From Dryobates pubescens (lineage: Eukaryota > Chordata > Aves > Piciformes > Picidae), in NCBI RefSeq assembly GCF_014839835.1, contig NC_071632.1, positions 20,044,487 to 20,108,486 on the forward strand: a stretch of DNA of 64,000 nucleotides, given 5' to 3'. Position numbers and translations under genes: made by a program. The stretch's first letter is position 1, and every line of letters begins with the position of its first letter. Below are positions 44,901 to 55,100 of the stretch, piece by piece. The notes under the pieces were generated by a model. That model ran no database searches and had not been told where the DNA came from. It was given only the letters and a program-made list of their open reading frames with translations.

Positions 44901-45293
44901 AGCTGTGGCTCTGTGATAGGATGTTTTCATAAGCCTTCAAAGCCCTGGCTGCCTTTCAGTGGTGTTTTTCTCCCTTCCTAGCTGATCATGAAGTCCTGCA
45001 CGGGTATAGACTACAAAGAATTCTACAACTTCCTCAAAGTCATTGCAGAGAACAGGATTTCTGTCTTGGAGAAGGGCCTGGATGATGAAGCTTCAGCAAA
45101 GGACACCCCCAAAGCTGCCATTTCCACCTTGGGCATGCTGCATGCTGTGTTTGATTTGAAGAGGACTGTGAAGGTGTTGACATCATTGAGTGCTAATGAA
45201 GACTTCAAGAAGCTGGACCTGACCTCACTCTCTCCACCTCCGGAGGCACTGCTCCACCACTTGAAAGCAGCAATAGACACAGCTCTGCTCTAG
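38676..45293 (+). CDS. JMJD4: JMJD4, JmjC-domain 2-oxoglutarate oxygenase (eRF1 lysyl hydroxylase), coding span
   Basis: JMJD4 is an Fe(II)/2-oxoglutarate oxygenase that hydroxylates a lysine in the NIKS motif region of translation termination factor eRF1. Six coding exons (38,676-38,940; 39,587-39,752; 40,997-41,122; 42,310-42,577; 43,489-43,635; 44,982-45,293) join in phase into 427 codons plus stop; the human main forms have 417 or 463. The start MDRATFACSTAFF matches human MDRETRA. The JmjC iron ligands are intact: H190-A-D192 at the start of exon 4 and the distal His in SGWHHQV (H270 by alignment with GWWH of JMJD6). The C-terminal helical part is in exon 6. Several introns contain CR1, but all acceptors and donors are GT-AG. 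The gene appears functional. Confidence 0.97.
38985..39225 (+). mobile_element. CR1 LINE 3' fragment
   Basis: agaaggggcaacaggcacag to ggcattgtgattttgcaagg, of the 14,006 subfamily, just after JMJD4 exon 1. Confidence 0.88.
39226..39460 (+). mobile_element. CR1 LINE 3' fragment
   Basis: tggtgagacactggaacagc to ctgtgactctatgatcctg. Confidence 0.9.
39461..39556 (+). mobile_element. CR1 LINE 3' terminus beside JMJD4 exon 2
   Basis: gcagactagatgccctccag to gttctgtgagtctatcc, ending about 30 bp before the acceptor. Confidence 0.75.
39587..39752 (+). CDS. JMJD4: JMJD4 coding exon 2
   Basis: Acceptor gtttatatttcag, donor gtaaga. Encodes GEAVVPVANCDVKEYNSN, KYWKEYIRNGY and GCLYLKDWHLS, near-identical to human JMJD4. 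A same-sense CR1 3' end stops about 30 bp before the acceptor. Confidence 0.96.
39990..40068 (+). mobile_element. CR1 LINE 3' terminus
   Basis: gtcaggaggtcttgggtgac to attgattctatgattctg; clean octamer tail. Confidence 0.92.
40143..40285 (-). mobile_element. CR1 LINE 3' fragment
   Basis: catagaatcatagaatggtt to tggccttgaacacctctagt. Confidence 0.93.
40286..40996. other. JMJD4 intron, unassigned
   Basis: A 99-codon ORF (40,605-40,904) has no recognised similarity. No repeat family recognised. Confidence 0.4.
40997..41122 (+). CDS. JMJD4: JMJD4 coding exon 3
   Basis: Acceptor ccttgtctttttcag, donor gtaagg, phases 2 and 2. Encodes AFPAQDVYTTPVYFSSDWLN to VDDYRFVYMGPKGS. Confidence 0.96.
41215..41480 (+). 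mobile_element. CR1 LINE fragment
   Basis: gagaaagccaccagcaccct to gtgaggagcagctgagggac; 3' end lost. Confidence 0.85.
41586..42200 (-). mobile_element. CR1 LINE 3' fragment
   Basis: tcatagaatcatagaattgt, then inverted ORF2 C terminus; minus reading [21 protein letters not shown]. Antisense in a JMJD4 intron. Confidence 0.94.
42310..42577 (+). CDS. JMJD4: JMJD4 coding exon 4, JmjC catalytic core
   Basis: Acceptor tgccccacag, donor gtaaga. Contains TPFHADVFRSYSWSANICG, with the HxD iron motif, GRKKWLLYPAGQ, and EIVFIPSGWHHQVYNL with the distal iron-binding His. All metal ligands are present. Confidence 0.97.
42650..43192 (+). mobile_element. CR1 LINE 3' fragment, older host of a nested CR1
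   Basis: Two flanks of one copy, 42,650-42,734 (gagggttggagcacctccct) and 42,823-43,192 (agcttgaagaagagatggct to ccattctacagttctgtaat), interrupted by a younger CR1 terminus. Confidence 0.88.
42735..42822 (+). mobile_element. CR1 LINE 3' terminus nested in an older CR1
   Basis: ggttggactcaatgatctca to aacctggttt with tail of tattc/tgttc/tagtc pentamers. Confidence 0.9.
43201..43360 (-). mobile_element. CR1 LINE 3' fragment
   Basis: agtcacagaatggtttgttt to gaagcatccacaacttctct. Confidence 0.9.
43489..43635 (+). CDS. JMJD4: JMJD4 coding exon 5
   Basis: Acceptor tctttcctgcag, donor gtacca, phase 0 at both ends (49 codons). Encodes EDTISINHNWVNGCNVAIM to DLHLQCQ. A CR1 3' fragment begins only about 11 bp beyond the donor. 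Confidence 0.96.
43647..43765 (+). mobile_element. CR1 LINE 3' terminus beside the JMJD4 exon 5 donor
   Basis: ccaggttgtctggggctctg to aggtcccttccaacccagac. Confidence 0.9.
43766..44449. other. JMJD4 intron, unassigned
   Basis: No exon or repeat family recognised. Confidence 0.4.
44450..44922 (+). mobile_element. CR1 LINE 3' fragment upstream of JMJD4 exon 6
   Basis: gaggagggccatcaacatgc to agctgtggctctgtgatag; ends about 60 bp before the acceptor, in gene sense. Confidence 0.92.
44982..45293 (+). CDS. JMJD4: JMJD4 coding exon 6 and stop
   Basis: Acceptor tcccttcctag. Encodes LIMKSCTGIDYKEFYNFLKV, then the less conserved C-terminal helices to IDTALL and TAG. A same-sense CR1 ends about 60 bp upstream. 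Confidence 0.95.
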   Translation: MIMKSCTGIDYKEFYNFLKVIAENRISVLEKGLDDEASAKDTPKAAISTLGMLHAVFDLKRTVKVLTSLSANEDFKKLDLTSLSPPPEALLHHLKAAIDTALL

Positions 45294-47280
45294 CTTCCTA
45301 TTTGTCAGCCCTCTGTCAGATGAACCTTCTGCAGCGTGGGTGGCTGTGGAAGTCTGCAGGCTCCTCCCTGTTTAAGAGCTGTTGAAGTACAAAGAGCCTG
45401 AGCAGGGAGTGGGGAGAGAGCACCTTCACAAGGCTGAATCCTTCTGCCAGTATTCAGGGCAAAACCAACTCAGATAAAGGGGAGGGGGAGAAAAACCAAA
45501 ACCAAATCCTGTTAATATTTGCAGCCCTGCTGATGCTTTTTATGCACTCAGGGAATGGAACAGAAATTCTCTGTGGATCAAGTTTACATCTGTCAGGGCT
45601 ACACACTGAGGCTGCAGTGCCCTGTACCATATTCCCTCTGCTTGAGAGCACTGTACACAGACAGCAAACTCCCAGCAGCTAAGCTTCACAGCTAAATTAC
45701 TTTAAGATCTGTCCTAAAAAACTCAGCTTTTCCTTTTCTTCTTGAGCTTTCCCTTGCAGCCTGGGCTGGCCTAGCAGCTGCACCCTGGCTGGGGAAGAGC
45801 TGGCTGTACCCATCCTGTACAGTGATAGCTCTCTAGAGCTGAAAGTCTCAGGTAGGCTCAGCCTTCACACTACTCCAGGACACACAGGGTTCAGTCTGAC
45901 ACAGCAATCAGGAAGCTGAAGCCCTGCTTTTTGCAGGGCAGGTGACAAATCTGCCACTTTCATCACAGGACCCACCCAAGCTCAGAAGGAGAAACTTGGC
46001 TGTACTCTCCTTTCTACACAGCTCCTTCAAGGCACAGTACTTTAGCAAGCAGAGATCTGATCAGTCAGGGAAGCTGGCACACAGCCTCTCACCCTGTCCC
46101 CTCAACAACAGACAGAAGCAAGCCATGCTCCTCACACCCCAAATAGCACCACTGCATGGTTAGAGAGCACAACTTCCAACCTGGATGCTACCTTTGGGCT
46201 TAAAAAGCCAAGCACCTCCAGTGAAGTTCCCCTTTTGCTTTGACTGGTTAGTGAAGAAAGCCTGGAAGCACAAATGGCTGCACACTGTTAACCTTTGGTG
46301 CCCCTTGAGGGCTTCACTTGAATTCTTGCTCAAGAGCTTCCTCAGTTTTCAGCCTGCTGAGCAGGAAGAGCAGCTGCTCACTGTAGGCTTAGGATGTGCA
46401 ATAGAAATCTTCAGTAGAGCTGAAAAAGAATCTATCACCTCCTCCTTTTCTAGGCAATCCCATGGCCTGCCTTTTGCATGTCTCTTTTTCTAGTAGAAGT
46501 TCTGCATTTTGAGTAGGAAGTGGTACCTGAAGCTAAGCTGCCAGAGCATGGAAGAACACAGCATGGAGAAAACAGACTTTTTTTTCCCCTCTCTAAGCAG
46601 CTGTGGCTGTGGCTCAGTGATTCAGCCTTCTGGCAGGCTGTTTCTTTGCTCTGGAAAACTGCCAGGTTTAAGCACCTCTGCAATTGAAAGTTCCTTGCTG
46701 GTACTTCTGGCTGTTTACATCCTCAAGCAGGCAGCTTGGAGCTTTCTTGCCCCAGGAAGGTGAGATTTCAGAGGTGAGGAACAATGGTTGAAAGCTGACA
46801 GCTTGATGTTGTGGTAGGAGAGCCTGGTGGTGGTGGTCTGCTGCTTGCCAGGCTCAAAGCATGCTGTGCAACTGGAACTGGCACTGCCCACTTGCAACAC
46901 TGCCCTTTCATAAAGCTTCTTGGCTTTGGTGCCCAGTACTCCTCATCTCCCATCCCATGATGCTGGAACTGCTTGGCTTTGCTGGGTGAAACCAGCAGGA
47001 ACACAAGCCTGGCTTTTACACCCACAACCAGCTTAGACACTGTCCAGCAGACTGCATCCTCCTCCTTGGGATGGGTGGATTCTGGCAGTTTGCTGTGATG
47101 CAGAATCCAGGCAGCACTTCTTGGGGCAAAGGCATCATTTCTGCACTTAGTTCCTCTTCCCTGTGGAATAAAATGAAGGACTTAAGACAGGCCAGGATGG
47201 TAGGGTGGCTAAAAAGGTGTTCAAGAAGGGAGGTTTCAACTCCTCACCTTCACTTGCTCCTCACCCAAGCTCTCTCTGCA
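45294..47280 (+). other. JMJD4 3' UTR and downstream unique sequence
   Basis: No other exon or repeat recognised. A lone AATAAA-type signal lies at 47,165-47,170 (ggaataaaatg); whether the UTR runs that far is unknown. Confidence 0.4.
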
Positions 47281-47556
47281 CCACAGAATAGGACAAGAAG
47301 CACCAGCCTCAGGGTGGCCCAGGGGAGGCTGAGGTTGGATAGTAGGAAAGACTTTCTTCTCTAAAAGGGTTGTCAAGGCCTGGCCCCAGCTGCCCAGGGC
47401 AGGAGTGGAATCCCCACCCCTGGAGGGGTTTCAAAGCCATGGAGATGTGGCAGTGCTGAGGGACATGATTTGGTGGTGACCTGGCAGTGCTGGGTGCATG
47501 GTTTTACTTGATGATCTTAGAAGGTCTCTTCCAACCAAATCCATTCTATGATGCTC
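47280..47556 (+). mobile_element. CR1 LINE 3' fragment
   Basis: aagcaccagcctcagggtgg to aaatccattctatgatgctc; between the convergent JMJD4 and ALS2CL ends. Confidence 0.9.
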
Positions 47557-47960
47557 ACCTCTGAGGGTGCCTGAAGGCCTCCTCCATGAGCCCTGTTAAA
47601 GCTGAGTGTGGTTAGTGCAGGACAACAGGGTTAAAAACAAGAGGAAATGAGCTGAAATGTTTTGAATCTTCCGATTGCTACAGCAGGGAACAGCAACCCA
47701 AAAATCAGGGTGGCTGATCCCATCCCTCTTCAAATGGCCTCAGGAATCTAAGCTGCAGTTCACATTCTCTGCTTTCATTAATGACCAAGGAGAAAGGAGA
47801 GTGAATTCCCAGATGCCTGAAGACAGCAGTGAGAGTGGCACAAGAAGTGTGCAAGCCTGCAACCTCTCTTCCAACAGCTTTATTTACATACCAAGTTACT
47901 GTAAACCATCCCTTAGGATCCTCTCATCCCAATATGTTAACTGTTGTAACCAGTGTACTG

Positions 47961-47969
47961 TTTATTAAA
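47961..47969. terminator. Candidate poly(A) signals on both strands
   Basis: tttattaaa gives AATAAA on the minus strand (47,966-47,961), about 1.1 kb past the ALS2CL stop, and overlapping ATTAAA on the plus strand. A further plus-strand AATAAA is at 48,072-48,077. Motif match only. Confidence 0.35.
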
Positions 47970-49094
47970 GCATAACACTTGTGATCAGCAGCAGGAAACA
48001 GCCTCTAGAGTTTGGGGGTTGGTTTCCCTGGACGAGTTGAAGTCCAAAGTGTCAAAACAAAAAGGCACAGAAATAAAACCAACCCCAAAAGCAGGTTAAA
48101 ATAGTCCAAAAGAACCTTTTGTGTGCTCCAAATATGCAGCTCAGACAGGACTCCTTCTGTCTGATGGGAGCAGGAGACCAAAGAGCCATTTGCCTTTCCT
48201 AAAGGCACCATCAAACCCAGCCTGCTTCTCGACTTCATTAGCTCCCCCCTGGCAGCAGGGGGTGGGCTGTCAGCCCAGAGCTGTGCCCTGAGGCAAAGCA
48301 GTGGTGGCTGCAGCTCTGTCAGTGCAGAAAGCCAGGTGGCTTTGAGACTGCTCTCCCCAGGTCCTTTGTTGGGCACACACAAAACCCCACCAGCACTCCA
48401 AAGCAGCACAAGCATGGGCAAGGTGCAAGTGTGAGTATCCCTGAGGTTCCACAGAGTCTTGCAGAGTATAAAATGCACCCTCTGAAGTTGTCATCAAACA
48501 AAGAAGTTAGTCCATAGCAGCTTTAGAAGGGGCTGGAGAGGCACTGAGTTGGGCAGAGGGCTGGACAAACCTTCCTCTTAGGGGTACAGGAGAATCCACA
48601 TCACTCCAGGCAGAGCTTGAGGAGCACAGTTCTGGCTCCTGTCCACACCACGTTTCTGCCAACCAGAAAGTGTCTCCCAGCAGCATAGTGCTGGTGGTTT
48701 CCTTTGACTGCTTCCCACAGAATAAACTCTTTTCCCTTCTGTCAGTTCACCATCATCTGAAACAATGGCTAAAGGAGCTTCCAGGGCAGGCTTCTACGTG
48801 CAGGAAAGTGAAACAAAACTACAAGGCAAGAGAAACCTTGGCCACTTTCTACAAGGAGGCTCCCAGCCACACAAGCTGGGGCTGCTGGGGGCAGACTTGC
48901 AGCCCACAGCATCCAGCTCTGTGTTTTATGAGCTACTCTAAAGAGAAAAGCCAGCAAGAAGCCTTCCTCTGAGGAAGGCCTCTCCTTCCCTTTTCAACAG
49001 CAGCCAGAAGAGCAGTGACACAACTGCTTCTTCATCCACCAGTGTTGGGTCAAGAGAGTGCAGGAGGGAGGAGATTCCCTTGGGGTCCTCAGGC
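47970..49094 (-). other. ALS2CL: ALS2CL probable 3' UTR
   Basis: Unique sequence between the stop and the minus-strand AATAAA at 47,966-47,961. No repeat or second gene recognised. Extent is inferred only from the poly(A) motif. Confidence 0.4.
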
Positions 49095-49166
49095 TCAGGA
49101 GCTGTGAGCCACAGGGCAGTTGTCTCTCTGGTTCAGCCTCATCTTCTGGATGTGTTTGTAGCATGA
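49095..49166 (-). CDS. ALS2CL: ALS2CL last coding exon and stop
   Basis: Acceptor ctttggcag. Encodes [19 protein letters not shown], ending AHSS and TGA at 49,097-49,095. Human has SCYEHIQKEDMRLHRL, so the final residues diverge. The 3' UTR probably runs down toward 47.95 kb. Confidence 0.9.
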   Translation of the reverse strand, partial: SCYKHIQKMRLNQRDNCPVAHSS

Positions 49167-52100
49167 CTGCCAAAGGAAGAGAGCAGCCCATTAAAGGAGG
49201 AGGTTGGGGGCTTTGAAGCCAAACTCTGGCCTCTAGCACACCAAGTGAAGCTGTGCTGCCCCCCAGCATGGGCCAAGAGAGTAAATCTACACAGGAGTGC
49301 AAGGGAGATGGACAAGATGACCTTAGAGGGTCCCTTCCAACCCACTGCATTCTATGCTTAGGAATTAAACAGAAGCAGATTCCCCAGGCTAGAAGAAAAC
49401 CAACCTGTGCTAGGCACACAAAGAGCCCTCCAATCAAATGAGAGCAGGACACATCAGTGTCTGGATCACCCAAGGAATCACAGAATGGGGTGTGGGGGTT
49501 GGAAGGCATTTCTGGAGCTCATCACCCAGCCCAGCCACCCTGCCAAAGCAGGAAACTCAAGGCAGCTTGCAAGTGCCACTGCTGAAAACATTTCCTTACC
49601 TCCAGTGCTGTTAACAGAAAGTCATAGAGTCCTCCTTGGTTGGTGGGGTCCATCAAGTCTCTGATCAGGTGGATTTCAGCTCCCAGGTGTTGGATTCTAG
49701 GGGGAAAGAAAGAAACAGACAAGAAGTCATGACTACAGAAATCTCTGGGCACTGATGTCTGTGTGTTTGACATCAGGTTATGGAGGGGAGGCATGGCTCT
49801 GCAAGCTCAAGCTTGATGCACACAATCCCAGTATGGTGCTGGGGCTGGAAGGAGAGCCCAACCCACACTGCTAAAGCAGGGCACCCACAGCACAGTGCCC
49901 AAGATCACAGTGCCCAGGTGGCTTTGGAATCTCTCCACACAAGGAGACTCCACAACCTCTCTGGGCAGCCTGGGACAGGGCTCCAGCAGCCTCACACCAA
50001 AGAGGTTTCTCCTCCTGTTCAGGTGGAACCTCCTGGGTTGCAGTTTGTGCCTATTTCCCCCTTTCCCTGTCACTGGGCACCACTGACAAGAGCCTTGCTG
50101 AGCACTGAGATCCCCTCTCCAGGCTAAACAGCCCCAAGGTCTCTCCTCTCCTTTCCTCCTCACAGAGATGCTCACAAGATGATCCCTTGTGCATCACCTC
50201 AGCCTTCTGGAGGCTGTCTTTGAGGTATCCAGGATGGCTGAACCTCAACAAAGATGCTCAATTAGAAGACAATGTCAGCTCCTCCCTTTTTCAGTCTATC
50301 TCCCCTTCTCTCTCACCTACAGTCTAGGCAGCTGCTTACCAAACAAACCTTGCCTGGAGAAGAGGAGGCTCAGGGGAGACCTCATTGCTGTCTACAGCTC
50401 CCTGAAGGGAGGTTGCAGCCAGGTGGGGGTTGGTCTCTTCTCCCAGGCACCCAGCACCAGAACAAGAGGACACAGTCTCAAGCTGTGCCAGGGGAGGTTT
50501 AGGCTGGAGGTGAGGAGAAAGTTCTTCCCAGCAAGAGAGATTGGCCCTGGGGATGTGCTGCCCAGGGAGGTGGTGGAGTCCCCATCCCTGGAAGTGTTCA
50601 AGAGGGGATTGGATGTGGCACTTGGAGCCATGGTTTAGTTAGTCAGGAGGTGCTGGGTGACAGCTTGGACTTGATGATCTCTGAGGTCTCTTCCAACCTT
50701 ATTGATTCTATGAATCATCCACCAGGATTGCAGGGAAAAGACCCCAAACCATGAACTTCATGGCCCCAAATGGCAACATTTCACCCTTTCTCTTTGGAGG
50801 CCAGGCATATCCAGGAAGTCAGTCAAGGTTGTTGACTCCCAGTTGGCCAGCTTCCACTTACTTTGCTCGAGATACAACATAGATCAGCAGAGAGAGCAGG
50901 TCATCCATGGGCAGCTTGTAGTCCTTCTCCACCACCCGGGACACTGTGCTCTCTATCTCCTCGTAGGTCTTCTGAAGGATCAACAGCTTTTCCCTAGGGT
51001 CCACTGTGGTGCTGCCAGGAGGACAAGAGTCACATCAAAGGTGCTTCCACCACACAGCCAAAGGCATAAAGCAGCAGAACTGAAAATGAGCAGAGGAGGC
51101 TACAAAAACACTTCCATCCATCCATCCATCCATCCATCCATCCATCCATCCATCCACCCACCACCTCAAATGGCTGCACCAAAGAGTCACAGAATCATAG
51201 CATTGTCTGGGTTGGAAGGGACCTCAAGGCCAGTTCCAACCCCCTGCCATGGGCAGGGACACCTCACACCACAGCAGGTTGCTCACAGCCACATCCAGCC
51301 TGGCTTCCACCACCTCCCTGGGCAACCTGTGCCAGGCTCTCACCACCCTCCTGGGGAACAACTTCTTCCTAACATCCTGTTTGAATCTCCCCACTTCTAG
51401 TTTTGCTCCAAACCCCAAAACCAATCCCAACCCAAACAAACCAAACCCAACCCCAAAACCCAGAACAACAACCACCAGAGATAAAATAAGCCCAGCAACA
51501 TCAAAACCAACCAAGCAAACCAACCCCAAACCCCAGCACACTCCTGGTGGTCAGCTGGAGGTTCTGGGCAGTGGCTTACATCAGCTTCTGCAGGCACTCA
51601 GTGGCAGACAGGAAGCACTTGTCTTTGATGAGGGACCGCCTCTGGAAAGGAGAAGAAGAGTTGGCCTTCCAGAGGAGGAACTCCCCAAGAGCCAGCATGG
51701 GGCTCCCCAGAAATCAGTGTGCTTGCTACCCAGAATCATAGCATCAATAAGGCTGGAAAAGACCTCAAAGATCAGCAAGTCCAAGCTGTCACCCAACACC
51801 TCCTGACTACTAAACCATGGCTTCAAGTGCCACATCCAATCCCCTCTTGAACACCTCCCTTCAGGGAGTTGGAGAGTGCAAGAAGGTCTCAAGCCAGCAG
51901 CAAGATGAAGCTCCAAGCCCATCTCACTAACCACCCCCAAGATAGCTCTTGGCATCACTTCTTACCTGGTTGGTTGTCAGGGTGAGATCCTTCAGAGGCC
52001 AGAGGTGTCTGAAAGGAGATTACAAAGAGAAGATTTAGAAGGCAGCTGCCCACATCTGAACTCCACTCTAAGTCAGCTCTGATTTTTGTCTCCTTGTGAT

Positions 52101-55100
52101 GCTGAAGTCCTGTGGGTGCATGAGGCTGAGTTTGTTCCTCTTGTTGCACACATCAGTTCCAAAGATGGATCCATCTGCAGGGATGGATGAAAACAACATC
52201 TGCATCCAAACCCTTTCCCCTGTCCTGAGACCATGTGCCTACATTGTTCCAGTGGGTACCACTGGGTGGACTAAAGCCCTTTACTAAGCCACATTGGTCC
52301 TGGGCTGGAGCAAACCATTTGTCTGAAGAGCTAGAAAAGAAGATTTTCCACAGCCAGTGATGGGCCCAGGAAGAGGCTGTGTGTCCTTTCCATCAGAACA
52401 TGCCCTGGCTGTTGCCTTCCCAGTGGCTCTGATGGGCTTGCAGCCTGGCACTTACTTCTGCACATCCAGAAACTCCAGCAGCTTGATGTCAGGAAACAAG
52501 CTAAGGTCCACAATGCCTTGGCAGTAGAGGTCATCTTCCCTTTCATGATAGAGCATGTAGAGCATGGAAAGCTCGGGGTAGAAGCAGGGCAGGATCAGTG
52601 GCAGGACCACACTGCATGCCTTCTGGTCACTGTGGCACAGAAAAGCGATGCAGAGTGAGACCTACAGCCTTGATGTTACCATGAGCCATGCAGCCCTCAA
52701 TGGCAGGGGCAGCTTCTGAGACTGCAAAGTGCTCTTCTTGTTCTCCCCTCCACCTCTGAGTCCATCAAAGTGAATCTTACGCTGTAGGACAGTGTAATGT
52801 GTTAGCCATCACATCTCTGGGAGAAGCCTGGAGCACTGTCTCCAGCTGTTCTTTCTGAGCTGTTGCAGCAGAGGGCAAAGGCTAAATCAATCCAGATTAA
52901 AGCCCCTTTCTAGCTCTCACCATCTCACCAACCTCCTGGCTTCATCCAGCCCAGGTAGAGGTGTTTGGAGATAACAGCAAGGAGAAATCCAGACCAAATG
53001 GGGACAGCAGGGCAATGTTCCTTCCTCCCTCCAAACCCTAAGCCTGTGCCTCCCACAATCATTCCTGCCTTCATATTCTAGCAACATCTTCTCTTCTATC
53101 TCCTCTACCACGTTTCCCTCATGGTATTTCCCACAAGATATTCCATGTCTTCCCTAGGAAGAAATTCTTTCCAGTGAGGGTGGTGAGAGACTGGCACAGC
53201 TTGCCCAGGGAGGTGGGGGATGCCTCCTTCCTGGAGGTATTCAAGGCCAGGTTGGAGGAGGCCTTAAGCAACCTGGTCTAGTGGAAGGTGTCCCTGCCCT
53301 TGGCAGGGGGATTGGAAGTAGATGACCTTTAAGGTCCCTTCCAACCCAAACCATTCTATGACTCTATTTCCAAGCCTGCCTTTTAAGTCTGTGTACCACC
53401 CACAGCTCCAGCTCACCACTCAGACCTGCTACAGATCCTGATTAGAAGAAGTTGCTCTGATCCTTCAAGCAGAGCTCCTGAAAGCTTTGCTTTGAAAGCA
53501 CTCAGCCTGTCTCAGGGGGACAAATCCAATCAGCTCAGCACTGGGTGTGTTTTGGAAGACCCTCCAGGCCTCTGGGCAGCTTCACACTAAACAACCAGTG
53601 GTGACACATACCTTGAACCTTCATCCACACATGGGGCAGGCTGTTGGCCTTTCTGTTCCAGTGCCAGGTGGAGCAAACCCCTAGAAGAGGAGCAGGATGA
53701 AGGGTTAGTTCCCTCCCTCATGCAATTTGTCATTCCCACATGAGGAGCTCAGCTGTCCCAGCATCAAGTGGAGTATTGGTAAAGCTCTCTGTCCTCCTTG
53801 CAGTGTTGTGTTGGTATTCAGGATGCACTCAGGGCTTCCTCCACTGCCAGCAGAAGCCATCAGGAGTGAGTGCTTCAAAAATAGCTTCCAAAGTGTAGGG
53901 TGTTCACCCTGGAGATCCTGTGGTGCACACTGAGTAGCCATCTCCTTGTATTCCCACTCAAGGGGCATGAAGTTGCAGGACCTGTCATTACCAACCTACT
54001 CTCTCATCTATCAGGGAAGATCAGAGGATGTTCTTGCTTGGGTTTGTCTTGCTGTTTCCAAGCCAAATCTTCATAATCTCAATATGAGGGTTGGGAAGAG
54101 GCTTTCCTTTTTCACATCAGCCTAGGGAACTTCTCATGGCACACAGAGCCCCCACTGCATCCCTCCCCACACTGCATCTGGAAGGTCCTGGGACACAAGG
54201 CACTGCAACAGGTTGACCAGAGCAGATGTGGATGCCCCCTCCCTGGAAGCATTTCAGGCCAGGTTGGATGGGACTTGGAGCAACCTGGGCTAGCTGGAGG
54301 TGTTCCCACCCATGGTAGGTGGCTGGAACTAGATGATCTTTAAGGTCTCTTCCAAAACCAAACCCTTTGATGATTCTGTGTAGACTTCCAAGGTATGCAC
54401 TGAACTCAGCAGCACCTTTGCATGAGGCAGTGCTGTGCTAGCCCTGTTGCACTCTTCATGAGCACAGCTCAGATGAGTCAAATCTGACTTGTTCCTATCA
54501 GCTGAGCTGCTGTTCTCAGGCTGCTGCAGGACAGCCAACTCATCACAGAGCTGGCAGCCTTCCTCAAGCACACAATGCCATGCTGAGGACAGCAGAGCTT
54601 TCAGCCAACCTCTTCTTTTTAAAGCATCACCACCCTGGGTTCAGCCAGAGGCAGAGCTCCCCACCACTGCCTGCTGTGGCATTTCTCCTATCTTCTCCTT
54701 AAAGATATTAGAAGAGCACCAGGACCCTAATCACACCTTTGATCCAGCCCTTAATTAGCCATGGGCACAACCACACAACTGCACATCCTCCTTGTAGAGC
54801 CACCACCCACATCAGCTGAGCCTCCACATGAGATGGTGCTGCATGTTCTTAACTCCTGTTGAGGCATGTTAGGCTTAAATCTGCTTTCCACCCAAACACT
54901 GATATCAAACACCACTGCTGGGGGCTCTGATAGGCCTCACTGTCCTTGATACCTTGTGAGGATGCTTCCTTATATCTCTGCTTCTCTAAGTGAAGTCTTC
55001 TTCTGAGCAACAGCTCATTGAGCAGCCACAACCCAGTGAGATTTAGCCATGTTAAAGCCCTTGGGTTAAAAGTGAGCAAGGAGCATAGCAAGGGTTAGCT

